Assembly (NCBI GenBank): GCA_051278195.1
Contig: JBNMQM010000007.1
Location: 1-64,000 of the forward strand
DNA: 64,000 bases
DNA from: JAHRVQ01 sp051278195
GTDB taxonomy: Bacteria > Pseudomonadota > Gammaproteobacteria > Pseudomonadales > Azotimanducaceae
Reading direction: 5' to 3'
Each line of letters opens with the position of its first letter. Within the stretch, counting starts at the first letter, position 1. This document shows positions 26,841-36,145 of this stretch, in pieces. The position numbers and the translations under genes were made by a program. The notes below the pieces were generated by a model. That model was given only the letters and a program-made list of their open reading frames with translations, had not been told where the DNA came from and did not search any database.

Positions 26841-27613
26841 TGGTTATTCGCGTAACGGACCTGAGTTACTCTGCCTCAGATGTCGACCTGGTGTGTGATC
26901 TGAATATTGAATTTCAGAGTGGCGCGCTGCATGTGTTGCTCGGTGCAAACGGTGCGGGCAAAACAACGTTGCTACGCTGTCTTAGTGGTGAGTTATCTCC
27001 CACAACGGGCCAAGTTCTACTGGATGGTCGGAGTTTAGCTGACTACTCACTCTTAGAAAAAGCACATCGCATTGCCGTGTTGCCTCAGAAATCTGTTTTG
27101 GATTTTCCATTTTTGGCAAGGGAAGTTGTGGCGATGGGGCGATATGCCTTTTTGGAGAATGCTGCGAGCGTAAAAAGCTTACTTAAAGAGGTTGCGGAGG
27201 CGACTCAGGCGGTCGACCTGCTAGACCAGTACTACACGACATTGTCGGGTGGAGAACAACAGCGAGTCCAACTTGGGAGAGTATTGGTTCAGCTCTGGGA
27301 TCATTTGCCCGAGGCGGTTTACCTACTAGATGAGCCCAGTGCGCCATTGGATCTGGCTCACCAGATTGGGCTCTTCGTATTGCTGAGGAAGCTGGCCAGC
27401 ACTGGTGCCACGGTGATTGTATCGACTCATGATCTGAATGTTGCAGCGAACTTCGCTGACAATCTGCTCTTACTCAGGGACGGTCAATTGCTGGCATCAG
27501 GTGAGCCGAGGTCGGTGTTGTCTGCTGCCAATATAGAAAAAGCTTATGGGGTTAAGGTGACAGCGAATTACAACGACAGAGGACGGTTGCAGATTGACTA
27601 CGAAATCGAATGA
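26840..27613 (+). CDS. Heme-type ABC transporter ATP-binding protein (HmuV-like)
   Basis: 257 residues with Walker A GANGAGKTT (about 37), Q-loop VLPQKS, signature LSGGEQQRVQLGR (about 137), Walker B VYLLDEPSAPLD and switch His in STHDLN. The phrase RIAVLPQ..LDFPFLAREVVAMGR is HmuV-like. Acts with the upstream FecCD permease at the inner membrane. Its last 16 bases overlap the convergent TfoX-C gene. A missing periplasmic partner means the imported compound stays uncertain (heme, vitamin B12 or siderophore). Confidence 0.88.
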   Translation: MVIRVTDLSYSASDVDLVCDLNIEFQSGALHVLLGANGAGKTTLLRCLSGELSPTTGQVLLDGRSLADYSLLEKAHRIAVLPQKSVLDFPFLAREVVAMGRYAFLENAASVKSLLKEVAEATQAVDLLDQYYTTLSGGEQQRVQLGRVLVQLWDHLPEAVYLLDEPSAPLDLAHQIGLFVLLRKLASTGATVIVSTHDLNVAANFADNLLLLRDGQLLASGEPRSVLSAANIEKAYGVKVTANYNDRGRLQIDYEIE

Positions 27614-27864
27614 TTACCCTCTGCCTGGGCAAGCAGTTCGGACTTGAGGTCTGGGTCGAGTTCATTCCAATGCACGTCCATGAGCGCGCCTTGTAGGGCA
27701 TAGAGAAGAACTCGATTTGCTCTGAAACCACGTGCCCGTACCGCCTGATAGATCACCACAGCACCCCTTTCCACCAGTTGCTCCCGGCGATGCACCCCGA
27801 TGGCATGCAGCCAACGGACGGAGGTCTTACCCAAATTCTTCAGTTCAAGAAGTTCGTCTTGCAC
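27598..27864 (-). CDS. TfoX C-terminal domain protein
   Basis: 88 residues that match the C-terminal domain of TfoX/Sxy: ELKNLGKTSVRWLHAIGV (helix-hairpin-helix-like), LVERGAVVIYQAVRARG and LLYALQGALMDVHWNEL. Full-length TfoX, a competence regulator, also has an N-terminal domain, absent here. Stand-alone TfoX-C proteins are common and not characterised. Start is GTG 27864. It converges on and overlaps hmuV by 16 bases; polB starts divergently 35 bases away, so a divergent promoter must lie in 27865-27899. Confidence 0.85.
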   Translation of the reverse strand: MQDELLELKNLGKTSVRWLHAIGVHRREQLVERGAVVIYQAVRARGFRANRVLLYALQGALMDVHWNELDPDLKSELLAQAEGNHSIS

Positions 27865-27899
27865 AATGATTATTTTCCCACGAGATTCTTAAAGCATAG

Positions 27900-30281
27900 A
27901 TGACACTTCGTGAATTGCGACATAATGCTTCGATGCAACGTAGCCTTGAGGGATTTATCTTGTCGCGCCAATGGCGCGGGCGGGGCGATGGACAATCGCT
28001 CACTTACTGGCTGGCTACGGATAACGGTCCGCTGCGAGTAGAGATCGAAGGTGTCGAGTCCGTGTGCTTTGTTGCAGCAGCGGATCGCGCCCTCGTCACC
28101 CCTGTGTTTACCGCGCTAGGTGGCTGCCGTATGGCAGAAGTTGCGTTGCAAACGTTTGATCATGCTCCGGTACTGGCCTGTTATTTCTCATCGCAAAATC
28201 AACTCAACGCCGCTAAAGCGCGCCTCGAAGGCAAGGTGGTTCTGTATGAAGCGGATCTGCGCCCAACGGATCGATATTTGATGGAGCGCTTTCTGCAGGC
28301 TGAGGTTCGGGTCACCGGCGACATCGAAGTCCAAGATGATCATTTGGTCTGTCGGAACCCAGTTCTGCAGCCTAGGGCATTTGAGCCCAGCTTGAGTGTG
28401 GCCTCCCTTGATATTGAAACTTCCTATACGGAGAACATTCTCTATTCCATCGCTATCAGTATGCGCGCGCCAGAGACTGAGAAAGTATTCATGGTCGGGC
28501 AGGGTGCGAGTGAGGTCTCGTATCTTGAGTTTTGTGCGGATGAACGAACGCTTATCAAACGCTTTCTCGATTGGTTTTCGGTCTTGGATCCAGATGTCAT
28601 TATTGGTTGGAGTGTCGTAGCTTTTGATCTTGACTTCATTCAGAGGCGCTGTGATTACTACGGCATTAAATTTACCCTGGGCAGGACTGGCGAGCTGATT
28701 TCGTGGCGGACAGCCAATCAGGGCAACGGTAGAAAGTACGCACTGGTGCCTGGTCGAGTGGTGCTAGATGGCATTGAGCTTTTGCGGACGGCCACTTACC
28801 AGTTTGAAAGTTTTTCGTTAGAAAACGTTTCCCGTGAACTGTTGGGCCGAGGCAAGCTGATCCATGATGTTGATGCCCGTGGTGCAGAGATTCAGAACTT
28901 ATTCGCAGAAGATAAGCCGCAGTTAGCGGCATACAATCTTGAAGATTGTAGTCTCGTTCATGATGTATTTGCTGCAACCAACCTTTTGGACTTTGCAATT
29001 CAGCGCAGTCGCCTAACTGGGTTGGATATGGATCGTGCCGGCGGTTCGGTGGCGGCCTTTGACTTTCTTTATTTGCCCAGATTGCATCGCCAAGGTTATG
29101 TGGCGCCAGTTGTGATGGAAGGCAGTGACCGGGGAAGTCCGGGTGGTTTTGTACTGGAGTCTGAGCCGGGTATCTACTCGGATGTGATTGTGCTCGATTT
29201 CAAAAGCCTCTACCCGAGTATCATCCGTACATTCAACGTCGACCCACTGGCCATGGTTGAAGGCCGCAATGAGAGTGATGCGATTCCCGGCTTCAATGGT
29301 GCAGAATTTTCTCGCGACAAAATTATATTGCCGGGGCTCATTGAAAGTTTGTGGGCAGCAAGAGACGAGGCAAAAAAGCAAAAACTAGCAGCTGTGTCTC
29401 AGGCCATCAAAATTATAATGAATTCTTTTTATGGTGTGCTCGGTACCCCCGGTTGTCGCTTTTTTGATACTCGATTGGTGAGTTCTATCACCCTGCGTGG
29501 CCATGAAATTTTGCAGAAAACTCGAGACTTAATTGAAGCCAAAGGTTTTCGCGTCATATACGGTGATACGGACTCTGTTTTTGTGTTGGTCGGGGAGCAA
29601 GCACGGTTCGCGGTTGATGAAGTGGGTCTCGATCTAACGGACTATCTGAACCGTTGGTGGCGAGACCACTTAACTGAAAATTATGGGGTTCAAAGCTGCC
29701 TCGAAGTGGAATACGAAACCCACTTTGAAAAGTTCCTTATGCCGAGGGTGCGTGGCTCAGAAAAAGGCAGCAAAAAACGTTATGCCGGAGTCGTGTCGGA
29801 AAACGGCGAGCCACAATTAGTATTTAAGGGCCTGGAAACGGTTCGCAGTGACTGGAGTCCGGTGGCACGGGAGTTTCAACAAACACTTTATCGGAAAATA
29901 TTTTTTGCGGAGCCCTATCGCGACTTTATCCTAGAGACTGTGGCCTCTGTCAAAACGGTTGATCTCAGGAAGCTAGTGTTACGGAAAAGGGTCAGGCGCA
30001 ACCTAGGAGACTACCAAAAGAATGTGCCCCCTCACGTTCGTGCGGCGAGGCTCGCAGATCAGATTCGCAGTGACAAGGGGCTGCCTAGAATCTATCAACA
30101 GGGAGGGTGGATCGAATATGTGATGACGACTCAGGGTGCTGAGCCTGTCGCCTACGTTTCTTCCCCGATTGATCATGACTTCTATGTCGAGCGGCAGTTA
30201 GCGCCGGTCGCCGACGCTATACTGTGCTTTTTGGACACGTCCCTTGGTCAAATTCTCGATAAGCAAATGGCGTTATTTTAG
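27900..30281 (+). CDS. polB: DNA polymerase II (family B)
   Basis: 793 residues, close to E. coli Pol II (783). The exonuclease domain shows ASLDIETSY (ExoI), a second motif around SVVAFDLDFI and YNLEDCSLVHD (ExoIII); the polymerase domain has DFKSLYPSIIRTFNVDP (motif A), KIIMNSFYGVLGTPG (motif B) and YGDTDSVFV (motif C). All catalytic aspartates are present, so replication restart or translesion activity is expected. E. coli polB is SOS-induced; I found no LexA-type CTG-N10-CAG box in the short upstream gap. Its 3' end overlaps the pfkB-family gene by 9 bases. An ATG at 27930 is an alternative start. Confidence 0.95.
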   Translation: MTLRELRHNASMQRSLEGFILSRQWRGRGDGQSLTYWLATDNGPLRVEIEGVESVCFVAAADRALVTPVFTALGGCRMAEVALQTFDHAPVLACYFSSQNQLNAAKARLEGKVVLYEADLRPTDRYLMERFLQAEVRVTGDIEVQDDHLVCRNPVLQPRAFEPSLSVASLDIETSYTENILYSIAISMRAPETEKVFMVGQGASEVSYLEFCADERTLIKRFLDWFSVLDPDVIIGWSVVAFDLDFIQRRCDYYGIKFTLGRTGELISWRTANQGNGRKYALVPGRVVLDGIELLRTATYQFESFSLENVSRELLGRGKLIHDVDARGAEIQNLFAEDKPQLAAYNLEDCSLVHDVFAATNLLDFAIQRSRLTGLDMDRAGGSVAAFDFLYLPRLHRQGYVAPVVMEGSDRGSPGGFVLESEPGIYSDVIVLDFKSLYPSIIRTFNVDPLAMVEGRNESDAIPGFNGAEFSRDKIILPGLIESLWAARDEAKKQKLAAVSQAIKIIMNSFYGVLGTPGCRFFDTRLVSSITLRGHEILQKTRDLIEAKGFRVIYGDTDSVFVLVGEQARFAVDEVGLDLTDYLNRWWRDHLTENYGVQSCLEVEYETHFEKFLMPRVRGSEKGSKKRYAGVVSENGEPQLVFKGLETVRSDWSPVAREFQQTLYRKIFFAEPYRDFILETVASVKTVDLRKLVLRKRVRRNLGDYQKNVPPHVRAARLADQIRSDKGLPRIYQQGGWIEYVMTTQGAEPVAYVSSPIDHDFYVERQLAPVADAILCFLDTSLGQILDKQMALF

Positions 30282-31262
30282 CGCCAGAATTTCATCGCGT
30301 GTGAGTCGGGCACCAAATTGAGAGACCAGCTTCGCTGCCACTCGGTTTGCTAAGGTCGCTGCTGCTTCAAAGGTATGACCCTGGCAGGTAGCGGCGAGGA
30401 AAGCGCCGGCGAAAATGTCACCGGCGCCGGTAGTATCAACCGCCTTAGCTGCGGTTCCGGGAACGTGTGCTTCTGATTTACCATCCCAGACCATTGCGCC
30501 GTCTTTACCTTGGGTCATGACAACCATTTGGCTAATGGTTTTTAATTTCCCAAACGCTTCTTCTTTGGTCTGACTCGCAGTCCAAGTCATGGCTTCATCT
30601 TCGTTGCAAAACAGTAAATCGATGCCATGCTCTGCGAATTCATCGAACGCTGGCTTAAAGTGCTCGACAATGGCTGGGTCCGATAACGTTAAGCTGACTT
30701 TTACACCAGCTTCTCTTGCGATATCTTGGGCTCGTCTTGCCGCCGCCATCGCAGTCGGAGATGTCACAAGATAGCCTTCGATATAGAGGTAAGCTGAATT
30801 TTTTAAAGCGTCTTCGTTGAGTTCAGCGACTGACAGTTCTTCACTGATACCGAGGTGTGTTGTCATGCTGCGCTCGGCATCAGGGGTTACCATGGAGATG
30901 CACTGGCCAGAATGGCCGGTATCTCTGCCACTATCCAGATTGGTCGTAACGCCTGCGGCTTTGAGGTCCTCCATAAAAAAATCGCCGGTGGCATCTGCTG
31001 CAACCTTGCAACTGTAAAAGCTTTTGGCGCCCAGCTGTGCCGCGGCAACCATCGTATTCGCCGCAGAGCCGCCGCCACTTTGCTCAATGACTTCATGGTT
31101 TTCTCTGGCTTCAAGCAATCCGATCAGTTCGATGCGGCGCTCTGCATCGATCAGCGTCATCACGCCTTTTTCGAGGCCAGTTTCTGTTAGAAATGTATCG
31201 GTCACTTCAAATTCTGTATCGACCAACGCATTGCCGATGCCGTACACATCAAATTGACTCAT
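30273..31262 (-). CDS. PfkB-family sugar/nucleoside kinase (adenosine kinase-like)
   Basis: 329 residues of the ribokinase/PfkB fold. GNALVDTEFEV near the start, SGGGSAANTMVAAAQLG (substrate-binding Gly-Gly, about 62) and DTTGAGDIFAGAFLA with the catalytic Asp (about 280). Overall layout resembles bacterial adenosine/inosine kinase-like members; the substrate is not settled. It is downstream of hemL (11-base gap) and converges with polB, overlapping it by 9 bases, without space for a terminator between them. Confidence 0.88.
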   Translation of the reverse strand: MSQFDVYGIGNALVDTEFEVTDTFLTETGLEKGVMTLIDAERRIELIGLLEARENHEVIEQSGGGSAANTMVAAAQLGAKSFYSCKVAADATGDFFMEDLKAAGVTTNLDSGRDTGHSGQCISMVTPDAERSMTTHLGISEELSVAELNEDALKNSAYLYIEGYLVTSPTAMAAARRAQDIAREAGVKVSLTLSDPAIVEHFKPAFDEFAEHGIDLLFCNEDEAMTWTASQTKEEAFGKLKTISQMVVMTQGKDGAMVWDGKSEAHVPGTAAKAVDTTGAGDIFAGAFLAATCQGHTFEAAATLANRVAAKLVSQFGARLTRDEILALK

Positions 31263-31273
31263 TGGAACTCCGG

Positions 31274-32557
31274 TTAAAGTATTGTTTGAAAAGTTGCTCT
31301 TGCAGCGTCAATCGTTTGCTCGATCTCTGCGGTGCCATGCGCGCTTGAAATAAAACCTGCTTCAAAGGGAGAGGGGGCCAGATTGATACCCTTCTCCAGC
31401 ATGCCGTTGAAAAATTTATTGAACATCTCGGTATCCGCGTTCATCACTTGATTAAAGTTTGTGACAGGTTTGGCCTTCGTAAAAAAGAAACCAAACATGC
31501 CGCCAACCTGATTCGTGCTGAACGGCACGCCGGCATTATCGGCAACCGCCTGCAGGCCATTGACGAGTTCCGCTGCCTTCTGATCTAGGGCATCGAAAAA
31601 GCCGGGCGCTTCAATAAGTTCTAGTGTCGCGAGGCCGGCTGTCATTGCGATAGGGTTTCCGGACAGCGTGCCTGCCTGATAAACGCCGCCCAGAGGTGCA
31701 ACGACGGACATGATTTCTCTCTTGCCACCGAAGGCGCCGACCGGCATTCCGCCGCCGATGACTTTGCCTAGGGTCGTTAGGTCAGGCTCAACGTTGTAAA
31801 CGCTTTGCGCGCCGCCCATTGCAACTCGAAAGCCCGTCATGACTTCATCAAAGATGAGCACAATACCGTATTCGTCACAAACAGAACGGAGACATTGAAG
31901 AAAGCCATCAACCGCGGGCACACAGCCCATATTGCCTGCAATCGGCTCGACGATGATTGCGGCAACTTGTGAGCCGATTTCGCGCACGGCCTGCCTGACG
32001 GCTTCTTCATCGTTATAGGCAAGGGTAATGGTGTGTTGTGCAACACTAGCTGGAACACCCAGCGAATCTGGTTCGCCAAGTGTTAGCGCGCCTGAACCAG
32101 CCTTAACCAGCAAGGCATCACTATGGCCGTGGTAGCAGCCTTCAAATTTGATGATTTTATCGCGGCCGGTATACCCGCGGGCAACGCGAATTGCGCTCAT
32201 GGTGGCTTCTGTACCAGAGCTCACCATGCGCATCATCTCCATGCTCGGCACGTGTTGCTGAACCTTTTGAGCAAGCGTGGTTTCGATCTCTGTTGGCGCG
32301 CCAAATGATAGGCCGTTGGCGAGTGCTGCGGTGATTTTTTCAATCACCTCGGGACGTGCATGCCCGGTGATCATAGGTCCCCAGGAGCCGACATAATCTA
32401 TGTACCGGTTGTCGTCTACATCAATTAGGTATGCGCCGCTGGCCTGCTTGATAAACAGCGGCTGGCCTCCGACCCGTTGGAATGCGCGCACTGGAGAGTT
32501 GACGCCGCCGGGAAAAATCGACTGAGCGTCCTGAAACAAGCTGGATGAACGAGACAT
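31274..32557 (-). CDS. hemL: Glutamate-1-semialdehyde 2,1-aminomutase
   Basis: PLP enzyme making 5-aminolevulinate in the C5 pathway of heme synthesis. From ATG 32557 it has 427 residues (E. coli 426). Motifs: PGGVNSPVRAF, YVGSWGPMITGHARPEV, GTEATMSAIRVARG, FEGCYHGHSDALLVKAGSG, LIFDEVMTGFR and LGKVIGGGMPVGAFGG with the PLP lysine. The longer frame from 32596 adds 13 non-conserved residues. It lies between clcA and the PfkB kinase on one strand with short gaps, probably co-transcribed. Confidence 0.96.
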   Translation of the reverse strand: MSRSSSLFQDAQSIFPGGVNSPVRAFQRVGGQPLFIKQASGAYLIDVDDNRYIDYVGSWGPMITGHARPEVIEKITAALANGLSFGAPTEIETTLAQKVQQHVPSMEMMRMVSSGTEATMSAIRVARGYTGRDKIIKFEGCYHGHSDALLVKAGSGALTLGEPDSLGVPASVAQHTITLAYNDEEAVRQAVREIGSQVAAIIVEPIAGNMGCVPAVDGFLQCLRSVCDEYGIVLIFDEVMTGFRVAMGGAQSVYNVEPDLTTLGKVIGGGMPVGAFGGKREIMSVVAPLGGVYQAGTLSGNPIAMTAGLATLELIEAPGFFDALDQKAAELVNGLQAVADNAGVPFSTNQVGGMFGFFFTKAKPVTNFNQVMNADTEMFNKFFNGMLEKGINLAPSPFEAGFISSAHGTAEIEQTIDAARATFQTIL

Positions 32558-32630
32558 AGATTTTAAGACTAATAACCTGGGTGCGTATTCAATCATTCAT
32601 GGCGCGTCGATTCAAATATCATCGGCTTAA

Positions 32631-34397
32631 TCACGCTTGATAATAAGTCTCGATATCTTGGCGCGTAACGATGCCAACGACGGAGTCGATCATTGGCGCA
32701 CTGATGCGGTTCACATACAGGCTTTCATGGCCTGACCTATCCATCATATCCAGGGCTTCTTTCAATGTTGCTTGCAACATGATGGCGCTCACCTCTTTGC
32801 GGGTCGCGGGAATTTCTTTCAAGTTGACGGCTTCGAGTGTGTTGTTTTCCAAATACGTGATGACATCGACGGTTGGCAGAATGAATCCGGGGGTCCGTTC
32901 TGCAACGTCAACCAACAGCCAGGTGGGCTTCTTACTGACTACAGCGCGAACAGCTTCGATGTCGAGTTCTGCGGGTACTCGCTCGAAGCTGCGGGACATA
33001 ATGGATGCCACCGATGCGCGATTGAGGTGCATGCTAAGAGGGTTCTGGCGATACTCCAGACCGAGATATTCCATCTGCGTGATAAAAATAGATTTGATGC
33101 CGAAAACCTGACTTGCTGTCAGGTTAGCAATGATGATGACCATCATTGCAGGTAACACGATGGCCGTATTCTGGGTCAGTTCGATGACGGCTAGCAAAGC
33201 CGCCAGGGGTGCTTGGAGCACTGCTCCCATCATAGCGCCCATGCCAATGACCGCATAAAAGCCTGCTGAGGATGCCAGATCAGGGTAGGCAGATGCACCA
33301 ATGTATGCGAGCACGCCACCCGCCGTCGCGCCAATGAACAAAGTAGGCCCTATCACGCCGACCGGCACGCCCATCGCTATGGTGGTTGCGGTCGCGAGAA
33401 TCTTCAGGGCGCAAATTAAAACGAGGCCGGTGATGAGAATTTCGCCATGAAGCGCGGAATTGACTGTGTCATAGCCTACTCCGAGGATCTCCGGGCTCAC
33501 AATTCCGAGCAGAGCGGTGACGAAGCCCGCGCAAAGGAAGCGGACCCACAATTGCGGAGGTGCGACCCGATGGAGGTATTGGGTCAACCGGACAAATAAG
33601 GCTGCTATCACCCCTAATGTCACGCCCTGCAGTATGAGAAAGGGAATGTCTCGTAGGCTGCTCATTGCCATTTCCGGCGGCATGACAAAGGCTGCGCTGG
33701 AGCCGTAGACGGCTTGATTGATCAAAGTGGCGGTGACGGCGGCAAGAATCACCGGGATAAAGCCCGCAATGGTGTACTCCATTAGAATGACTTCCATGGA
33801 AAATATGACGCCCGCGAGTGGGGTGTTGAATGATGCTGAAATCGCGGCCGCGGCGCCGCAGCCGACCAGGATACGGATGCTGTTGTTTGGCAATTTTAAT
33901 GCTTGCCCCAGCAAGCTGCTACCGGCTGCACCAAGATGGACTGCGGGCCCTTCCCGGCCACCTGAAAAGCCACTTGCTAGTGCTATCACGCCACCTAAGA
34001 ATTGGGTCAGTGTGTTGCGCCAGGGTAGATAACCCTGATGTCTCGCGAGACGTTCTAGGACGTGGACGATGCCGACGCGGCGGCTCTCTGGTTTGAGTAG
34101 CGCAAACAACACTGCAAGCACGATACTGCCGCCGACGGGTAATAAAATCAGTAAGCTGACGTTCAGCGCTTCGAAATTTTCAGGGTCTCCCGCCATTACG
34201 CTGGACAGTGGTAATTCGATCAAGGCCCTGAACGCGACCACGACGAGGCCGGTCACAAGTCCAGACACCACGCCGAGTACTGCGAACTGGGGCATCGAAT
34301 CAATTGAGGCTAAAGCTCGGCGAAAGCCTCTAATGGTATATTTTGCGGGGAGTTCTCGAGGCACGGTCTTGAATTCGCTTTTTGCAGTGCACCACAA
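32631..34397 (-). CDS. ClC-family chloride channel/antiporter with CBS domains
   Basis: 588 residues: about ten or more membrane helices (1-430) and two CBS-type segments (about 450-585) facing the cytoplasm. The gating-glutamate motif GGREGPAVHLG and ASFNTPLAGVIFSMEVIL are present; the usual first filter motif GSGIP is replaced by RRVGIVHVLERL, as is common in this CBS-containing bacterial subfamily. Anion selectivity is therefore not predictable. The start is uncertain: TTG 34397 is the longest, GTG 34361 is possible; neither has a clear ribosome-binding site. Divergent from the gene at 34508. Confidence 0.88.
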   Translation of the reverse strand: MWCTAKSEFKTVPRELPAKYTIRGFRRALASIDSMPQFAVLGVVSGLVTGLVVVAFRALIELPLSSVMAGDPENFEALNVSLLILLPVGGSIVLAVLFALLKPESRRVGIVHVLERLARHQGYLPWRNTLTQFLGGVIALASGFSGGREGPAVHLGAAGSSLLGQALKLPNNSIRILVGCGAAAAISASFNTPLAGVIFSMEVILMEYTIAGFIPVILAAVTATLINQAVYGSSAAFVMPPEMAMSSLRDIPFLILQGVTLGVIAALFVRLTQYLHRVAPPQLWVRFLCAGFVTALLGIVSPEILGVGYDTVNSALHGEILITGLVLICALKILATATTIAMGVPVGVIGPTLFIGATAGGVLAYIGASAYPDLASSAGFYAVIGMGAMMGAVLQAPLAALLAVIELTQNTAIVLPAMMVIIIANLTASQVFGIKSIFITQMEYLGLEYRQNPLSMHLNRASVASIMSRSFERVPAELDIEAVRAVVSKKPTWLLVDVAERTPGFILPTVDVITYLENNTLEAVNLKEIPATRKEVSAIMLQATLKEALDMMDRSGHESLYVNRISAPMIDSVVGIVTRQDIETYYQA

Positions 34398-34507
34398 TAG
34401 GCGATGACCGGTTAAAGATCGATAGTTAATACACCGCTCGCTTACAGAGTATTTCTGATAAACTGTACGGCCCTCTTAAAAACGTTAGCTTTAAAAGGAG
34501 CCAGCGA

Positions 34508-35245
34508 GTGGCCGCGGTTAGAGGCAGCAAACAACATCAGATGGTCGTGGTACCCCACCGGCCCTACTACAAGGCGTCAGTTTTCGCCATGTGGCTCGTC
34601 GCGGTAGCGGCCCTAAGTTGGCTGACGTATCGCTATGGCATGGATGAAGGTATAGCGACTCGATTTGAAGTCGTTCAGGAGCGAGAGGAGCTGCGCAAGC
34701 AGTTGGGCTCGACTGAGCAGCGCATCACGGAAATGCGTCAGGAAATCGCTACACTTAGATTGGGCGAAGAAGTCGATACAAAAGCAACAGAGGAAGTTCG
34801 AGGAACCGTTGAATCTCTGCAAAACAATATCGCGGAACTCAACGAAGAGATTCGATTTTACAAGGGCGTAATGATCCCGAATGCTGAAAGCAAAGGCTTG
34901 CGGATTGAGCGAATGAATTTGAAACCGCTCACGGAGCCAGGTCATTTCAGTTATAGCCTGCTCTTGACCCAGGTCGTGGATAAACACGATTACGTTAAGG
35001 GTGGGGTTGAGATTAGTCTCTTAGGTAAGCAGGGAGAAGAATCCCAGCAGCTTAGCCTCGATAACATTAGCACCGAAAATAAAAGTGCCGAACGCTTTCG
35101 GTTTCGGTATTTTCAGACTATAAATGGCGAGCTCGAAATCCCGGCCGGTTTCGAGCCTGAAGCGGTGATGGTCATAGCGCAGTCTTCAGGTAATCGTTCG
35201 CAGCGTTTAGAAAAGCGCTTCGAGTGGCAAAGTGTAGGAGGTTAG
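34508..35245 (+). CDS. DUF6776-like membrane-anchored coiled-coil protein
   Basis: 245 residues of a conserved but uncharacterised family found upstream of bactofilin and erpA. One membrane segment (about 24-42, FAMWLVAVAALSWLTYRYG) follows a short basic N-terminus; then a coiled coil (about 50-120, many Glu/Gln/Leu heptads) and a beta-rich periplasmic C-terminal domain. Start GTG 34508 has AAGGAG 7 bases upstream. The bactofilin start follows 3 bases after its stop, so the two products may act together at the envelope; this is inference from context. Confidence 0.85.
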   Translation: MAAVRGSKQHQMVVVPHRPYYKASVFAMWLVAVAALSWLTYRYGMDEGIATRFEVVQEREELRKQLGSTEQRITEMRQEIATLRLGEEVDTKATEEVRGTVESLQNNIAELNEEIRFYKGVMIPNAESKGLRIERMNLKPLTEPGHFSYSLLLTQVVDKHDYVKGGVEISLLGKQGEESQQLSLDNISTENKSAERFRFRYFQTINGELEIPAGFEPEAVMVIAQSSGNRSQRLEKRFEWQSVGG

Positions 35246-35248
35246 TTG

Positions 35249-35704
35249 ATGTTTAACAAAACAGGTGGTGAGTCTGGGATTACGTTGATTGCGAATAATT
35301 GCGAGGTGTCAGGTGACTTGCACTTTAGCGATCAACTGCAAATCAACGGCGTCGTGAAAGGCAATATCTACGCGTTAGAAGGATCGAAAGCTGTCATTAC
35401 GGTCAGCGAGAGGGGCAGGGTAAAAGGTGAAATTCGTGTGCCCAACGTGATCATCAACGGCAAAGTTCATGGTGACGTGTATTCTGACAAGCACATTGAA
35501 CTGGCAGCAAAAGCCGAGATTAAGGGTAATGTTTATTACAATTTAATCGAGATGGTGATGGGGAGTCGCGTTGACGGCAATCTGGTTAATATCCGCAAGG
35601 ACAAAGATGGCAAGCCAGAAACTACCCAGGTGCCTACTCCGGCGGTCGACACCGCAAGCAAAGTAGCGCCCAAGGTGGCACCAGTAACGACTAAGTCCGC
35701 CTGA
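35249..35704 (+). CDS. Bactofilin family cytoskeletal protein
   Basis: 151 residues. The central part (about 12-115) is the bactofilin beta-helix, with repeating hydrophobic strands such as INGVVKGNIYALEGSKAVIT and INGKVHGDVYSDKHIEL. Flanks are short and disordered, with a Pro/Thr/Val/Lys-rich tail. Bactofilins polymerise without nucleotide and often organise cell-wall enzymes. GGAGG 7 bases before ATG 35249 decides the start over TTG 35246. The M23 peptidase gene nearby is a plausible functional partner, since bactofilins and M23 peptidases are often linked. Confidence 0.92.
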   Translation: MFNKTGGESGITLIANNCEVSGDLHFSDQLQINGVVKGNIYALEGSKAVITVSERGRVKGEIRVPNVIINGKVHGDVYSDKHIELAAKAEIKGNVYYNLIEMVMGSRVDGNLVNIRKDKDGKPETTQVPTPAVDTASKVAPKVAPVTTKSA

Positions 35705-35788
35705 CGGTCAGGCCTGAACGTACTAAATAAAGATAGAATCTTATTAAACTAACCTTGAAATTCGGCTGAAATGCCTCATCCTATAGTT

Positions 35789-36145
35789 ATGACTGAATCA
35801 CCTACTCAATTCACACCGCTCGGCATGGTCTTTAGTGACACTGCCGCGCAAAAAGTGAAACTGCTTGTCGACGAAGAAGAGAACAGCGCGCTTATGTTAA
35901 GGGTGTTTGTGACCGGTGGTGGTTGTTCTGGATTCGAGTACGGCTTCACTTTTGATGAAGATCTCGAAGAAGATGATACAGCGATCGAAAACCATGGCGT
36001 CAAGCTAGTGGTCGATGCGCTGAGCTATCAATATCTTGTTGGTGCGGAAGTAGACTTCAAAGTAGATCTGCAGGGGTCGCGATTCGTCGTGACTAACCCG
36101 AATGCCGCCACGACTTGCGGCTGCGGAAATTCATTCGCCATCTGA
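35789..36145 (+). CDS. erpA: Iron-sulfur cluster insertion protein ErpA
   Basis: A-type carrier that delivers Fe-S clusters to targets such as IspG/H. 118 residues from ATG 35789, with RVFVTGGGCSGFEYGF (first Cys) and TTCGCGNSF (Cys pair), the three conserved ligands. An ATG at 35771 would add six residues and cannot be excluded. Follows bactofilin, as in Pseudomonas. Its last 15 bases overlap the convergent M23 peptidase gene; anmK, often found here, is not present. Confidence 0.95.
   Translation: MTESPTQFTPLGMVFSDTAAQKVKLLVDEEENSALMLRVFVTGGGCSGFEYGFTFDEDLEEDDTAIENHGVKLVVDALSYQYLVGAEVDFKVDLQGSRFVVTNPNAATTCGCGNSFAI

Noticed and set aside
27865..27899. LexA box before polB
   Set aside because: No CTG-N10-CAG or similar palindrome is present in the short gap.
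32631..34397. ClC protein as unusual because GSGIP is absent
   Set aside because: This variation is common in the CBS-containing bacterial subfamily; the gating-Glu motif is intact.
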